A stretch of 64,000 bases of DNA from Syntrophus aciditrophicus SB (lineage in GTDB: Bacteria > Desulfobacterota > Syntrophia > Syntrophales > Syntrophaceae). The stretch spans positions 2,667,001 to 2,731,000 of the forward strand of contig NC_007759.1 of assembly GCF_000013405.1 (NCBI RefSeq), in the 5' to 3' direction. This document shows, in pieces, positions 18,553-28,068 of this stretch (its first letter is position 1; each line of letters begins with the position of its first letter). The notes beneath the pieces were generated by a model that made no database searches, was not told the DNA's origin, and was given only the letters and a program-made list of their open reading frames with translations. The position numbers were made by a program, and so were the translations under genes.

Positions 18553-20325
18553 CTATGAAAGACCTGCAGCGGCGCCGGGTTCGACATCGGGAATGATTTT
18601 CGGCGTAACAAAGATCAACAGCTGCTTTCTGGTTCTATCCGTATTCTCCGATTTGAAGAGCCATCCCAAAACAGGAATCCGGGAAAGCCACGGAACGCCG
18701 CTTGTACTGGTATCATCAGTCGTTTTGGAAACTCCGCCGATGACGATGGTCGTCCCGTCTTCCACGACGACCTTGGAATCCACCTCATTTTTGATGATGG
18801 GAACATTGTCCCCCAGAATCCCGGCTTTCGCATAATCCCCCCGGTCATTGGTCGCGTTGATCTGCATGGAAATCCGGCCATCCGGGGTAATGCTCGGTGT
18901 GACTTCAAGCTTAAGGACGGCTTCCTTGAAATTCACCCGGGGATAGCCCTTGTCATCATATGTCGTATAGGGAATTTCCTCACCCTGCTTTATCTTTGCC
19001 GTGACCCCGTCCATCGTGGTCACTTTCGGCGTGGAGATGATCTTGCCCGAACTCGTGCTCTCCAGAGCGGCGATCTGAACATCCAATACGGCCTTCGACC
19101 CTCCGATCACCACCCCCAGGGTCGGCGTCCCGATGATAGAGCCCGGCATATTGACGGCTGCCTGCGACAGTACCGCGCCAGTCCCCGAAGTCGTATAACC
19201 TATTCCGGCGGGATAGGGATAGGATACGGGATTTGTCTGCCCCTCTGTGGTTCTTGTGTTGGTTCCATAGGCCGCCTGAAAGGGATAGCTTCCCATGCGG
19301 GCGCTGACGGCCCCTCCCCAGGTCACTCCCAGATTTTTAATGAATTCCTCAGAGGCCTCGACAATCTTCGCCTCGATGGAAATTTGCCGGAGCCTGCCTT
19401 TTTCCGCCAGGAGATCCTGCTCGCGTTTCTTTCTGTTCGCCTCAGCTTCGATCTGATCCTTTTCGGCGGCTTTCCTCACCTCTTCATCCTTCTTCTTCTT
19501 TTCCAGGCTCATCACACTGATGACGTTGCCCATTTCCTTTTTGGCCAGACCATGGATATCCAGGATGGTTTCCAGCGCCTGATCCCAGGGGACATCCCTC
19601 ATGTGAACGTTGACGGACCCCTTGACATCGGGGCCGGCCACAATGCTGACCCCGCCTGTTTCCGCCAGGAGACGGAGAACAGCTCGAATATCGGCATCCT
19701 GAAAATCAAGGGATATTTTCTGGCCGGTGTACCTGGCCGTGGAGGACTCATCTGCAACAGGGGCTTTCTTTGCTTTGCGATTCTCCGAAGCCTTTGATCT
19801 CTTTTGGTTTTCAGGGGCAAGGCCCGAGGAGGCTTCAGGCGCCGTTTTCTTTTCCATGGACGGCGTCGCCGCTTCTCCCAAACTGGCCACATTAAAATCC
19901 AGAATGACATTCTGCCCTTCCTGCCGGACACTGTACGGAACGGGCTGCTTCAAATAAACGGCTGCATGAACCCAGGGTTTTCCCTGGACCGTCTTCTGCT
20001 CCGCCACGACCTGCAGGACGTTGATCATGGCCTCGTCACTGAAAGGTCTACGCAGGATTTCCGGCGCCGACAGATTTTCCAGTTTCAGCAGAACGGTGTT
20101 CCCAGCCTCTTCTTCCACCTTGAAGGTGGAAATCCTTGTGGCAACAAAGGTTACTCTCTCTTTCCCCTTCGCCCGATTCAGGATGATATTTTCCAGATTT
20201 CCGGTATCCGCCGCCCCGGTCGCATGCATTTCCGCCACGGCATTCCATGCCGTGAACAGCCCCAGAAGCATCCACAAGAAACCGATCAATAAAGCAATGC
20301 CGTAACGCCGCCCGACTTGTTTCAT
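18553..20325 (-). CDS. pilQ: Type IV pilus secretin
   Basis: 590 residues: a signal anchor, one AMIN-like domain (~40-155), a linker, the STN/N0 domain (KISLDFQDADIRAVLRLLAE near 205), an unusual charged coiled stretch (~285-310, rich in KKKDEEVRKAAEKD), and the secretin barrel. The barrel contains TPKVTTMDG, VVEDGTTIVIGGV and VPWLSRIPVLGWLF near 545-560. PilQ forms the outer-membrane channel through which the pilus passes. Shorter than many PilQ proteins because it has only one AMIN domain. Last gene of pilMNOPQ, 12 bp after pilP. Confidence 0.95.
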   Translation of the reverse strand: MKQVGRRYGIALLIGFLWMLLGLFTAWNAVAEMHATGAADTGNLENIILNRAKGKERVTFVATRISTFKVEEEAGNTVLLKLENLSAPEILRRPFSDEAMINVLQVVAEQKTVQGKPWVHAAVYLKQPVPYSVRQEGQNVILDFNVASLGEAATPSMEKKTAPEASSGLAPENQKRSKASENRKAKKAPVADESSTARYTGQKISLDFQDADIRAVLRLLAETGGVSIVAGPDVKGSVNVHMRDVPWDQALETILDIHGLAKKEMGNVISVMSLEKKKKDEEVRKAAEKDQIEAEANRKKREQDLLAEKGRLRQISIEAKIVEASEEFIKNLGVTWGGAVSARMGSYPFQAAYGTNTRTTEGQTNPVSYPYPAGIGYTTSGTGAVLSQAAVNMPGSIIGTPTLGVVIGGSKAVLDVQIAALESTSSGKIISTPKVTTMDGVTAKIKQGEEIPYTTYDDKGYPRVNFKEAVLKLEVTPSITPDGRISMQINATNDRGDYAKAGILGDNVPIIKNEVDSKVVVEDGTTIVIGGVSKTTDDTSTSGVPWLSRIPVLGWLFKSENTDRTRKQLLIFVTPKIIPDVEPGAAAGLS

Positions 20326-20337
20326 CTCATCCTCTCA

Positions 20338-20835
20338 TCAATCCACGTTTTGAAGCTTCAACGAAATACGCCTCGTCTTGTGTCGCCCTTTTCCTGAAGT
20401 CGCCTTCTCTTCGACGATCACACGATCTTCCAGAATCTGCGTAACCTGCCCCCCATGAAGACCAATGACCGTTCCCACGAATACTGGAAAAGATCTGCCC
20501 TGGGCGTTGGTCACCATTGCTGTCCGCCCTTGTTCGTTGCCCGCGATTCCGATCAGTTTGAACTGCCCGACAGAGGCTCTCTGCAATGGAAAGATCGATA
20601 ACGGTTTGGTTCTCTTTCTGTTCTTCACTTTTTTCCGGCTGAGTTCCTTTTCCACGAAGGGTATAAAAGGATCCGGTTTTCCCAGCGCATGATAGGAATA
20701 ATTGAGCGGAGGAACGGGGGAAGATGGCGCCGTCCATCCCTGACCCGCTGACAGCAGGACAATCAGAAACATGCAGACAAGGATCACGCCTGAAAATCTA
20801 CGGCTTCTTTTCGGTCGTTTTTTTTGCTTGTTCAT
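20338..20835 (-). CDS. pilP: Type IV pilus assembly lipoprotein-like PilP
   Basis: 165 residues. A basic N-terminus (KKRPKRSRR) and hydrophobic anchor (VILVCMFLIVLLSAGQGW) are followed by the PilP signature KPDPFIPF near residue 53, QFKLIGIAGNEQGRTAMV near 92 and a C-terminal beta domain (GTVIGLHGGQVTQILEDRVIV). There is no lipobox cysteine at the end of the hydrophobic stretch, unlike many PilP lipoproteins. PilP links the PilNO inner-membrane complex to PilQ. Its start lies 38 bp inside pilO. Confidence 0.9.
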   Translation of the reverse strand: MNKQKKRPKRSRRFSGVILVCMFLIVLLSAGQGWTAPSSPVPPLNYSYHALGKPDPFIPFVEKELSRKKVKNRKRTKPLSIFPLQRASVGQFKLIGIAGNEQGRTAMVTNAQGRSFPVFVGTVIGLHGGQVTQILEDRVIVEEKATSGKGRHKTRRISLKLQNVD

Positions 20836-21508
20836 CCTTTTTTTCCAGAAACATGTAGGTCTTTATCGTGCATGCCGTGCTCAGGATGCGCCCTTTCCCT
20901 TTGGAATCCCTGGCCTCTTCCATACTGATTTCATCAACGGTTACAATCCGCGGCAACCTGGCCACCTTGTCAAAAAAGAGCACCGTATTGTGAAAACGTC
21001 CGACGACCGTCATCTTCACCGGAATTTCTTCATAGAATTTCTCAGGTTCTGCATCCTTCCCGCCCGGCTTCTTCGCTCCCGGCGGTTTCTGCGCATTGCC
21101 CTTTCCCGCGCCCTGCTTGTTGTCATTCCCCTTCTCATCGGCGGCCTTCACTGTCACCGGCTCAAAAAGGACGGAGTCGACTCCCGCGTTTTTTCCTGCC
21201 AGAGCGATATCGTACAATAGAAGGGGCATATCCTTCTTTTCCGGAAGCTTGGCCATGGCGAGCTCGTATTTCTGTTTCAGAAGCGCCACTTCTTTCATAT
21301 ACTTCTTCTTCTGATCCGCAATACGCTGTTTTTCCTCCACTTTCTGGGAAAGCTCTTCTTGCTTTGTCTTCAGATTGCTCCGTGCTTCCAGGGAGGGGGA
21401 AAGGAAATAAAACCAGTGGAAATAGGCGATCAGAAGAAAAAGCCCCCCCACCAGGAGGGCTTTCTTCTGCGGTGAAAGTTTCTTGATGTCATCCAGCGTG
21501 ATAGCCAT
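20798..21508 (-). CDS. pilO: Type IV pilus inner-membrane protein PilO
   Basis: 236 residues with one transmembrane helix (LLVGGLFLLIAYFHWFYFL near 18-36), a coiled coil (~40-90) and a C-terminal ferredoxin-like domain holding FYEEIPVKMTVVGRFHNTVLFFDKVARLPRIV near 155-186. A Gly/Lys/Ala-rich insert near 130-155 is low complexity. PilO pairs with PilN to align the pilus machine. It begins 3 bp after pilN. Confidence 0.93.
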   Translation of the reverse strand: MAITLDDIKKLSPQKKALLVGGLFLLIAYFHWFYFLSPSLEARSNLKTKQEELSQKVEEKQRIADQKKKYMKEVALLKQKYELAMAKLPEKKDMPLLLYDIALAGKNAGVDSVLFEPVTVKAADEKGNDNKQGAGKGNAQKPPGAKKPGGKDAEPEKFYEEIPVKMTVVGRFHNTVLFFDKVARLPRIVTVDEISMEEARDSKGKGRILSTACTIKTYMFLEKKDEQAKKTTEKKP

Positions 21509-21511
21509 GCA

Positions 21512-22063
21512 TCAGGTTCCTTCTTTTTTGATCCTGCAGGACAGGACAAACGAATAGAGCTTCATACCGGAATAATCTTTCTGCCGGGAGGAAATCAGCT
21601 CGACGGTCTCAAAAATATTGAGGGCTTCGAGGTTTCTCATAAACCGGGACAGAACCATGTTGGTGCGGGCAACGCCTTCCAGCTGCAGCCCCGTCTCCTG
21701 CTGAGAGACTTTGTCGAGCCAGGCATCTTGAGCTGGGACGGCGGAATTCAACCTGTCCAGATAATAAACCGGAGCCAGCCGGTTTTCTTCAAGGCGGGAA
21801 ATGACGGAAAGTTTCTTTTCCAGCGAACTCACATCTTTTTTGAACGTTTCGACTTCCCCGACAATCCGGTTCAGTCTGGTCAGGGTCTCTTCTTTTTCCT
21901 GAATCTCCTTTTCCAGATTGCGGATACTGAAACTTACGTATAACTGGATGCCAGCCAGGACAAGAAGAAAAGCCAGAAACGATCCGGAAAAAATGAGAAC
22001 CTGTTTTTTCAGGCCGGCCTGCTTTCGTTTCTCCTGATAGGGAAGAAGGTTGATCCGGATCAT
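21512..22063 (-). CDS. pilN: Type IV pilus assembly protein PilN
   Basis: 183 residues. The cytoplasmic N-terminus MIRINLLPYQEKRK is the conserved peptide that docks into PilM; one transmembrane helix (VLIFSGSFLAFLLVLAGIQL) and a coiled coil follow. The C-terminal domain carries LEGVARTNMVLSRFMRNLE. The start ATG overlaps the pilM stop by four bases (ATGA), indicating translational coupling. Confidence 0.95.
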   Translation of the reverse strand: MIRINLLPYQEKRKQAGLKKQVLIFSGSFLAFLLVLAGIQLYVSFSIRNLEKEIQEKEETLTRLNRIVGEVETFKKDVSSLEKKLSVISRLEENRLAPVYYLDRLNSAVPAQDAWLDKVSQQETGLQLEGVARTNMVLSRFMRNLEALNIFETVELISSRQKDYSGMKLYSFVLSCRIKKEGT

Positions 22064-23142
22064 TTGTCCCCCACACGGCGCAGGGCCAACCCCAGACTGA
22101 CGGCTAAAGCCGGTCCCATCTGCTCCACCAGGGAAACATCGACGGTTTTGTCGTTGATCGCGATTTTCTGGAAAGGATTGAGTATTTCCGTATCGACACC
22201 GAGCCTCTGCCGGAGTTCCTCCACGATGCCCGGGAGTTTGGCTCCGCCTCCAGACAGCAGAACTTTCCTGATGTAGTCCCCGCCGAAGGTGGAGCGGAAA
22301 AACTCGATGGAACGATCGATTTCCGCACAGATGGGTTCGGCATGTTCGATCAGACTCATCCGGAAAGCATTCGCCTCGAACTCATCTCCCCCAGGTCCCT
22401 CAATCTTGACCCGCTCCGCTTCATCGAAGCTGACACCAAGCCTGTCGACCAGGGACTCCGTCACCGTATTGCCGCCGAGAGTGAAATCACGGGTGAAGAT
22501 GGATGCGTCAGCCTTGACGACATTGATATTGGTTATGCTCGCACCGATGTTGATGAGCGCGACAATGTCCTCTTCCTCAAAGTCGTAGTTTTCTTCGTAT
22601 ACGGTTTCCAGCGCGAAGGAATCCACATCCATGATAACCACAGTCAGTCCCGCCGCCTTGAGCGCGTCCGTGTAACTGTTGATTATATCCTTCCGGGCGG
22701 CGACAAGCAGAACTTCCATCAAGTTGGGATTGTATTCATTCTCGCCCAGAATCTGGAAATCGAAGTTGACCTCGTCCATATTGTCGAATGGAAGATACTG
22801 CGCGGCGTCATCCCGGATCATGTCGCGCATTTCCTCTTCTTCCATGGTTGGGAAATCCACTTTCTTGATTATAACGGAATGACCCGACAGGGAGGTGACA
22901 ATGCCCTTCCGGCGATTGCCCGATGTTTTGAAAAGTTCCTTGACCTTTTCCGTCAAAAGGGATGTTTCATGAAGAATCCCGTCGACAATGATTCCCCGGG
23001 GAAGGGAAAGCTGTGAAAAACGGTTCAGGAGATAGCCGCCCCTGGGATCGTCCACCACCTCTGCAAGCTTCAGCGAACTGGAACCGATATCAAGACCGAC
23101 AACCTGTCTGCTGCCCGATAATAAACTTTTTAAATCCAGCAT
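22060..23142 (-). CDS. pilM: Type IV pilus assembly ATPase-like protein PilM
   Basis: 360 residues from ATG 23142; a GTG at 23163 would add seven. Actin-like fold: VVGLDIGSSSLKLAEV near residue 15, SLSGHSVIIKKVDFPTM near 85, INIGASITNINVV near 202 and LLSGGGAKLPGI near 290. PilM is a cytoplasmic, FtsA-like protein that binds the PilN N-terminus. It begins shortly after an FtsB-like gene. Confidence 0.93.
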   Translation of the reverse strand: MLDLKSLLSGSRQVVGLDIGSSSLKLAEVVDDPRGGYLLNRFSQLSLPRGIIVDGILHETSLLTEKVKELFKTSGNRRKGIVTSLSGHSVIIKKVDFPTMEEEEMRDMIRDDAAQYLPFDNMDEVNFDFQILGENEYNPNLMEVLLVAARKDIINSYTDALKAAGLTVVIMDVDSFALETVYEENYDFEEEDIVALINIGASITNINVVKADASIFTRDFTLGGNTVTESLVDRLGVSFDEAERVKIEGPGGDEFEANAFRMSLIEHAEPICAEIDRSIEFFRSTFGGDYIRKVLLSGGGAKLPGIVEELRQRLGVDTEILNPFQKIAINDKTVDVSLVEQMGPALAVSLGLALRRVGDK

Positions 23143-23165
23143 AACGTTCCCGGGAATTTTCACAT

Positions 23166-23441
23166 TTATCTGGCGAACTGATAGACCATGTCGCCATCCT
23201 TGACCATGCCTAAATCGTTTCTCGCCACCATCTCGATATAGGAGAGATCGTCCTTCAGCAAGGCTATGGTATGTTTTAATTGACTGTTTTCACGAATGAT
23301 CTCCTGATTCTCCTTTTGCAGCGCGGCAAGCCGCTTCTGCATCATGTAGCTGTCTACCAGTCCCCGATCGCCAAAGGTGATCAGCAATCCCATCAGAAAG
23401 ACAAACAGCGCAAGATAACGACCGATCTTCATTTCAGTCAT
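23166..23441 (-). CDS. FtsB/DivIC-type septum formation protein
   Basis: 91 residues: one N-terminal transmembrane helix (YLALFVFLMGLLITFGDRGL), a leucine-zipper-like coiled coil (~33-66) and the family motif VARNDLGMVKDGDMVYQF near residue 73. FtsB bridges FtsL and FtsQ in the divisome. ATG 23441 follows AGAGG very closely; ATG 23432 has better spacing and gives 88 residues. Placed directly before pilMNOPQ, with a candidate promoter upstream. Confidence 0.85.
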   Translation of the reverse strand: MTEMKIGRYLALFVFLMGLLITFGDRGLVDSYMMQKRLAALQKENQEIIRENSQLKHTIALLKDDLSYIEMVARNDLGMVKDGDMVYQFAR

Positions 23442-23613
23442 TTCCTCTTTCGAGATTGGGAAAAAACGGGGATTTCATACCGGATTGTCTTTCTTCGGCT
23501 TACGGCAGCGGCTTTGCCGGCGGTTTCCTGGCGCACAAATCATAAGGATGCCCCGCTTCTCACCTGATAGCCCTTATCACCTGGAATGCAATCGGGTATC
23601 TACAACTACGTTG

Positions 23614-23643
23614 GCTATATCAGAATCCTCTTTCAATATGCAA
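23614..23643 (-). promoter_or_regulatory. Candidate promoter of the ftsB-pilMNOPQ operon
   Basis: TTGCAT (23638-23643) and TATAGC (23614-23619) on the minus strand with an 18-base spacer and an extended TGA before the -10. It lies in the 246-bp gap after the DUF39 gene. Confidence 0.4.
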
Positions 23644-23687
23644 CACCCTATAGCTTTTTTTCGCGGATTCCACCTCTGTGTGAGAAC

Positions 23688-24866
23688 TTATTCAAGGTCT
23701 CCATCGGGCAGAAGCTGCTGCGGTTCCCCCAGAAGGAAATCACCCCGCTCGATCCATTCCTTGAGAATCTCACAGATTTCCCGAGCCTTGTAATAACTGG
23801 AGAGGGGGGCGGTTGAAATCTTCCGGCCCTTGAAATCGATGCTCCCACTGCGGAGTTCCTTGTAACTCACCTCCCCGAGGCTTTTCGCCGCGCCTTTTGG
23901 ATAATCCATGCCGTAATCATAAATCTGGGCATAAAGATCCTCATCCTTCACCGCCGTATAGCGGGCCATGTCTTCGTCGAGAATCGGAATCGGGATGCCG
24001 ATTCCGACGTACAGGGATACCCCATACCCCAGAAAACTCGCCCCGACGAGCCACTCGGGACTCATCTCCTTCAGATTGCCGATAGTGGCTATAGTTCCCG
24101 CCCCTTCCCGGGGCGCGCCGTTTTTTCCTCTGATGACATGGGGATTGTGCTGGGTCCCCGGCCAGGCGACAAAGCCCTGAGCGCCGCCCAGGAAGATTCG
24201 CGTCCCGATGCCGATGGTCCGGTAATATGGATCGTTAAAGAGAGGACTGAGCTGACCCGACGTGGCATAATTCGCATTGGCCATCCGGGGACGGAGCATC
24301 CCCATGTAAGTGTGAATGGTTTTGTCGGACATGTTCACGGCGCAGTTGTAATTCTGATAGGCATTCCGGGGATTGAAGAGCATGGCGTCGCGGAGATCGT
24401 GCAGGGTGATGTTTTTTTCGAACTTCCGCAAAGGGTAGCAATCCGTACCGTAGCCTTCAGCCCGAAGCCGGATGAGATTCCCCGAAACCAGGTCCTGGAT
24501 GACATGTCCGCCACCGTAATTGAATTCACCGGGATAGACACTGTTGAGCGGATCGCCTTCCACGACTTCCGTGGCGCCGATATAGCAGTCGACCGCCGCG
24601 ATGCCTCCGTAGGCCGGAACGTCATTGAGCCACACTCTGGAGGCGCGGATCTTGGGTGAGGTATGCCCGAAATTGAGAAAGGCCCCGGAGGAACACATGG
24701 GGCTGAAGGTGCCCGTCGTTACGACATCGATCCGGCGGGCCGCTTCCACGTCGCCGTGCCGTTCGACAATGTCGATCATTTCTTCCGCAGTGACGACGAC
24801 GGCCTCTCCCTGTTTAATGCGTTCATTGATCTCCTTGAGCGTTTTGTGGACCTTATGCCTTTTCAT
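23688..24866 (-). CDS. DUF39 homocysteine biosynthesis protein (aspartate-semialdehyde sulfurtransferase-like)
   Basis: 392 residues from ATG 24866, with GAGG nine bases upstream; TTG 24875 is a weaker choice. Family PF01837 features include VTTGTFSPMCSSGAFLNFGH near residue 49 with its conserved Cys, GEFNYGGGHVIQDLVSG near 116, RIFLGGAQGFVAWPGTQHNP near 228 and the GIGIPIPILDED stretch near 315. In methanogens DUF39 proteins convert aspartate semialdehyde and sulfide equivalents to homocysteine; the partner NIL-ferredoxin is not seen here. Role by family; substrate not proven. It is the last gene of the rimP-pnp-dut cluster. Confidence 0.85.
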   Translation of the reverse strand: MKRHKVHKTLKEINERIKQGEAVVVTAEEMIDIVERHGDVEAARRIDVVTTGTFSPMCSSGAFLNFGHTSPKIRASRVWLNDVPAYGGIAAVDCYIGATEVVEGDPLNSVYPGEFNYGGGHVIQDLVSGNLIRLRAEGYGTDCYPLRKFEKNITLHDLRDAMLFNPRNAYQNYNCAVNMSDKTIHTYMGMLRPRMANANYATSGQLSPLFNDPYYRTIGIGTRIFLGGAQGFVAWPGTQHNPHVIRGKNGAPREGAGTIATIGNLKEMSPEWLVGASFLGYGVSLYVGIGIPIPILDEDMARYTAVKDEDLYAQIYDYGMDYPKGAAKSLGEVSYKELRSGSIDFKGRKISTAPLSSYYKAREICEILKEWIERGDFLLGEPQQLLPDGDLE

Positions 24867-24877
24867 GTCTTCCAACC

Positions 24878-25330
24878 TCAGGATTCATCCGTATGACCGA
24901 ATCCTCCATCCCCCCGCGTCGTGGTCTCCAGACTGCCGGATTCAGACCATGCAACCCGACAGACGGGGGCGATAACCATCTGCGCAACCCGGCTTCCTCT
25001 GGCAACCACGAAAGGGTCATTGCCGTGATTGATCAGAAGAACGCCTATCTCCCCCCGGTAATCCGCGTCAATGGTGCCGGGCGCGTTGACCAGCGTCACG
25101 CCGTGCTTCAATGCCAGACCGCTGCGGGGCCGGATCTGGGCTTCGAATCCTTCAGGCAGCGCGATGGCAATGCCCGTGGGGATCAGCGCCCTTTCCCCGG
25201 GCAGGATGACCACCTCATCCGCCACGGCCGCGCAAATATCCATTCCCGCGGCATGTTCGCTCATATACCGCGGCAGCGAAAGCCCTTCAAAGTGGGGCAG
25301 CGTCTGGACGGAAATCCGGATCCCGGTCAT
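24878..25330 (-). CDS. dut: dUTP diphosphatase
   Basis: 150 residues with all five trimeric dUTPase motifs: [10 protein letters not shown] (~26), [11 protein letters not shown] (~68), [13 protein letters not shown] (~84), [10 protein letters not shown] (~110) and the C-terminal [11 protein letters not shown] that closes over the active site. It hydrolyses dUTP to dUMP and PPi, keeping uracil out of DNA. The ATG shares one base with the pnp stop codon (TAATG), so it is translationally coupled to pnp. Confidence 0.97.
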   Translation of the reverse strand: MTGIRISVQTLPHFEGLSLPRYMSEHAAGMDICAAVADEVVILPGERALIPTGIAIALPEGFEAQIRPRSGLALKHGVTLVNAPGTIDADYRGEIGVLLINHGNDPFVVARGSRVAQMVIAPVCRVAWSESGSLETTTRGDGGFGHTDES

Positions 25331-27447
25331 TAAATGTCGGAACCCAGGGCTTCCTTTCGACTCAATCGAATTTTACCCTGCTTGTCCACTTCAAGGACCT
25401 TCACGATGACTTCATCGCCTTCATTGACGATATCCGTCACCTTGTTGACCCGCTCTTTGGCCAGCTGCGAGATGTGAAGCAGCCCCTCGGTTCCGGGCAG
25501 GATCTCCACAAACGCCCCGAAATCAACGACCTTCTTGACGGTTCCCCGATAGATTTTGCCCACTTCGGCGTCTTCCGTCAACCAGCGGACCATGGCAATC
25601 GCCCGAGCGGACGCCTCCATATCGCTGGACGCAATCGTCACCGTGCCGTCATCTTCCACGTCAATGGTTACACCGGTCTCGCTGACGATCTGGCGGATAT
25701 TCTTGCCGCCGGTACCGATCACGGCGCGCACCTTTTCCGGTTTGACTTTCACCGTAGTGATCCGGGGAGCGTAAATAGACAATTCCTTCCTGGGTTCGGA
25801 AATCGTAGCCAGAATCTTGTCGATGATAAACAGCCTCCCTTCTCTGGCCTGCGCGAGCGCCTTGCGGAGAATATCCTCATTAATCCCGTCTATCTTGATA
25901 TCCATCTGCATGGCGGTAATACCCTTACTGGTTCCGCAGACCTTGAAATCCATATCCCCGGCATGATCTTCATCACCAAGGATGTCGGACAGAATCACCA
26001 CCTGCTCACCCTCTTTCAGAAGGCCCATGGCAATCCCCGCCACCACCCCCTTGACCGGAACGCCGCCATCCATGAGACAGAGGAGGCCTCCGCAGACCGT
26101 GGCCATGGATGAGGAACCGTTCGAGGAAAGGATCTCGGAAACAATTCGGATTGTATAGGGAAATTCTTCCGGAGAAGGAATCACCGGCATCAGGGCTTTT
26201 CTGGCCAGATTGCCATGCCCGATTTCCCGGCGGCCAGGGCTTCGCAACGGCCTGGCTTCACCGACGCAGTAGGGAGGAAAATTGTAGTGAAGAATGAAGG
26301 AACGCGTCTCTTCACCCGCAACATAGTCCAGCCGCTGTTCGTCCGATGACGTTCCCAGGGCGAGAGCGGCAAGAGACTGGGTTTCCCCGCGATTGAAAAG
26401 GGCGGAACCGTGCGCCCGGGGAAGGATCCCCACTTCCGCGCTGATGGCGCGTATCTCCGCATAGGATCGTCCATCGATCCGCTGTTTTTCTTTCAGAATC
26501 ACATCCCGGACAATGCGCTTTTCCAAAGCTTCCAATGCCGCCGCCGTCCGGAGACGCAGTCCGGCTTCATCAGCCGTGACGGCCTTGAGAACGGAATTGC
26601 GGATCTCGTCGAGGGCGGCATGCCGATCCAGTTTTCTCGACATCCGGTACGCCTCGCGCATCCTGACCGCCGCCTTTTCCGAAACCTCCGCCAGCAGAGC
26701 GTCGTCAATTTCAACGGCCTCGAACTCCCGTTTGGGTTTCCCAAGGGCCGAGCGGAGCTGGTCCTGCAATTCGATAACGGGACGCATGCATTCCAGACCG
26801 AAGTCGATCCCGGCGATGACGTGTTCTTCCTCGACCTGCTGAGCTTCTCCCTCCAGCATGACGAGGTTGACATCATAGGGCCTGCCTTCCGTCCCCGGAA
26901 CCACTTTCCTGCCGACAAGATAAAGATTCAGATCTCCTTTTTCCTGCTCTAATTTCGAGGGATTGCAGATGAATTGACCGTCAACCCGCCCGACCCGGAC
27001 GCCGACAATCGGCCCCTTGAACGGAATGTCGGAGATCTCGAGAGCCGCCGATGCGGCCAGAAGGGCGGCAACATCGGAATCATTCTCACTGTCTACGGAC
27101 AGTACGGTGGCCACGAGTTGGGTTTCATAGCAGTACCCCTTGGGGAACAAAGGACGGATGGAACGATCGATGACCCGCGATGTCAGAATCTCGCGTTCAT
27201 TCGGTCGTCCTTCCCGCTTGAAAAACCCGCCGGGGATTTTGCCCGCGGCATAAGTCATTTCCTGATAATCCACCGTCAAAGGCAGAAAATCCACACCCTC
27301 CCGGGCCGTCTTCAGAGAAACCGCCGTCACCATGACAACGGTATCCCCATAAATCACCATAACCGCGCCATCTGCCTGACCAGCAACATACCCTGTCTTG
27401 ATGGATATATTCCTTCCGGCAAACTCCGCACTGAATATTGTACTCAT
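25330..27447 (-). CDS. pnp: Polyribonucleotide nucleotidyltransferase (PNPase)
   Basis: 705 residues from ATG 27447; the open frame extends to 27519 but that part is not PNPase-like. Two RNase PH domains ([20 protein letters not shown] near 20; second with [20 protein letters not shown] near 365), a KH domain ([17 protein letters not shown] near 565) and an S1 domain ([21 protein letters not shown] near 623) are in the standard order. PNPase degrades RNA 3' to 5' with phosphate. The leader between rpsO and pnp contains a very long hairpin, recalling the RNase III-processed pnp leader of E. coli. Confidence 0.98.
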   Translation of the reverse strand: MSTIFSAEFAGRNISIKTGYVAGQADGAVMVIYGDTVVMVTAVSLKTAREGVDFLPLTVDYQEMTYAAGKIPGGFFKREGRPNEREILTSRVIDRSIRPLFPKGYCYETQLVATVLSVDSENDSDVAALLAASAALEISDIPFKGPIVGVRVGRVDGQFICNPSKLEQEKGDLNLYLVGRKVVPGTEGRPYDVNLVMLEGEAQQVEEEHVIAGIDFGLECMRPVIELQDQLRSALGKPKREFEAVEIDDALLAEVSEKAAVRMREAYRMSRKLDRHAALDEIRNSVLKAVTADEAGLRLRTAAALEALEKRIVRDVILKEKQRIDGRSYAEIRAISAEVGILPRAHGSALFNRGETQSLAALALGTSSDEQRLDYVAGEETRSFILHYNFPPYCVGEARPLRSPGRREIGHGNLARKALMPVIPSPEEFPYTIRIVSEILSSNGSSSMATVCGGLLCLMDGGVPVKGVVAGIAMGLLKEGEQVVILSDILGDEDHAGDMDFKVCGTSKGITAMQMDIKIDGINEDILRKALAQAREGRLFIIDKILATISEPRKELSIYAPRITTVKVKPEKVRAVIGTGGKNIRQIVSETGVTIDVEDDGTVTIASSDMEASARAIAMVRWLTEDAEVGKIYRGTVKKVVDFGAFVEILPGTEGLLHISQLAKERVNKVTDIVNEGDEVIVKVLEVDKQGKIRLSRKEALGSDI

Positions 27448-27618
27448 TTTTATTACATCCTCTCTTTTGACCCGATATCCGGATACGGGAAAACCCAGGT
27501 ACGCAGCCTCATCAAGCATCCGCCCTTCAGGGGAAGGGAGAAATCATGCAGAGGAAGCAGCCGGGCTCGCCCATCACCAGCCTCAGGCGATTTCCCGGGT
27601 CGGGGCACTGCCGGTCAG

Positions 27619-27712
27619 GGAGTAAGGAGTAAAGCCGGAGGTGTAAAGCCGGAAAAATACGATAAACGGTGAACACCCTCTGCCTTATACCTCAGGCTTT
27701 ACCGCTTACTCC
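27619..27712 (-). repeat. Long imperfect inverted repeat in the rpsO-pnp leader
   Basis: The arm 27619-27650 pairs with 27682-27712. The outer 18 bp match at 16 positions (GGAGTAAG-N2-GTAAAGCC), and a nested GCCGGAGGTGTAAAGCC pairs imperfectly with GCCTTATACCTCAGGC. The loop is ~31 nt. The heptamer-like wording (GTAAAGCC, GGTGAAC) resembles dispersed palindromic repeats, so this may be a REP-like element that now forms the pnp leader structure. Confidence 0.7.
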
Positions 27713-27740
27713 AAACTGATGCCCCACCCGAAGGTGAAAT

Positions 27741-28007
27741 TTATTTTCTCAAGCCAAGACGCTGAATGACCTGTCGATACCGTTCGATATTCTTATTTTT
27801 CAGATAATCCAGAAGCCGCCTTCGCTGACCGACCAGTTTCAACAGCCCCCTTCGGGAATGATGGTCTTTTTTATGGACCTTGAAATGATCCGTCAGGTAT
27901 TCAATCCTTGCACTCAGAAGCGCGATCTGGACTTCCGGGGACCCCGTATCCTTCTCATGCAACTGATAATTTTCAATAATGCTCCCTCTTTGATCAGAAC
28001 TTAACAC
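27741..28007 (-). CDS. rpsO: 30S ribosomal protein S15
   Basis: 88 residues with the S15 hallmarks [34 protein letters not shown] and [12 protein letters not shown]. It binds 16S rRNA in the platform. The start is GTG 28007, with AGGAGG eleven bases upstream. It lies between truB and pnp, the usual bacterial order. Confidence 0.98.
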   Translation of the reverse strand: MLSSDQRGSIIENYQLHEKDTGSPEVQIALLSARIEYLTDHFKVHKKDHHSRRGLLKLVGQRRRLLDYLKNKNIERYRQVIQRLGLRK

Positions 28008-28068
28008 GATTTTCTATCCTCCTAAACAATTTGATCTATGAAATCGACGTTGCACCCGGCTTTTATTT

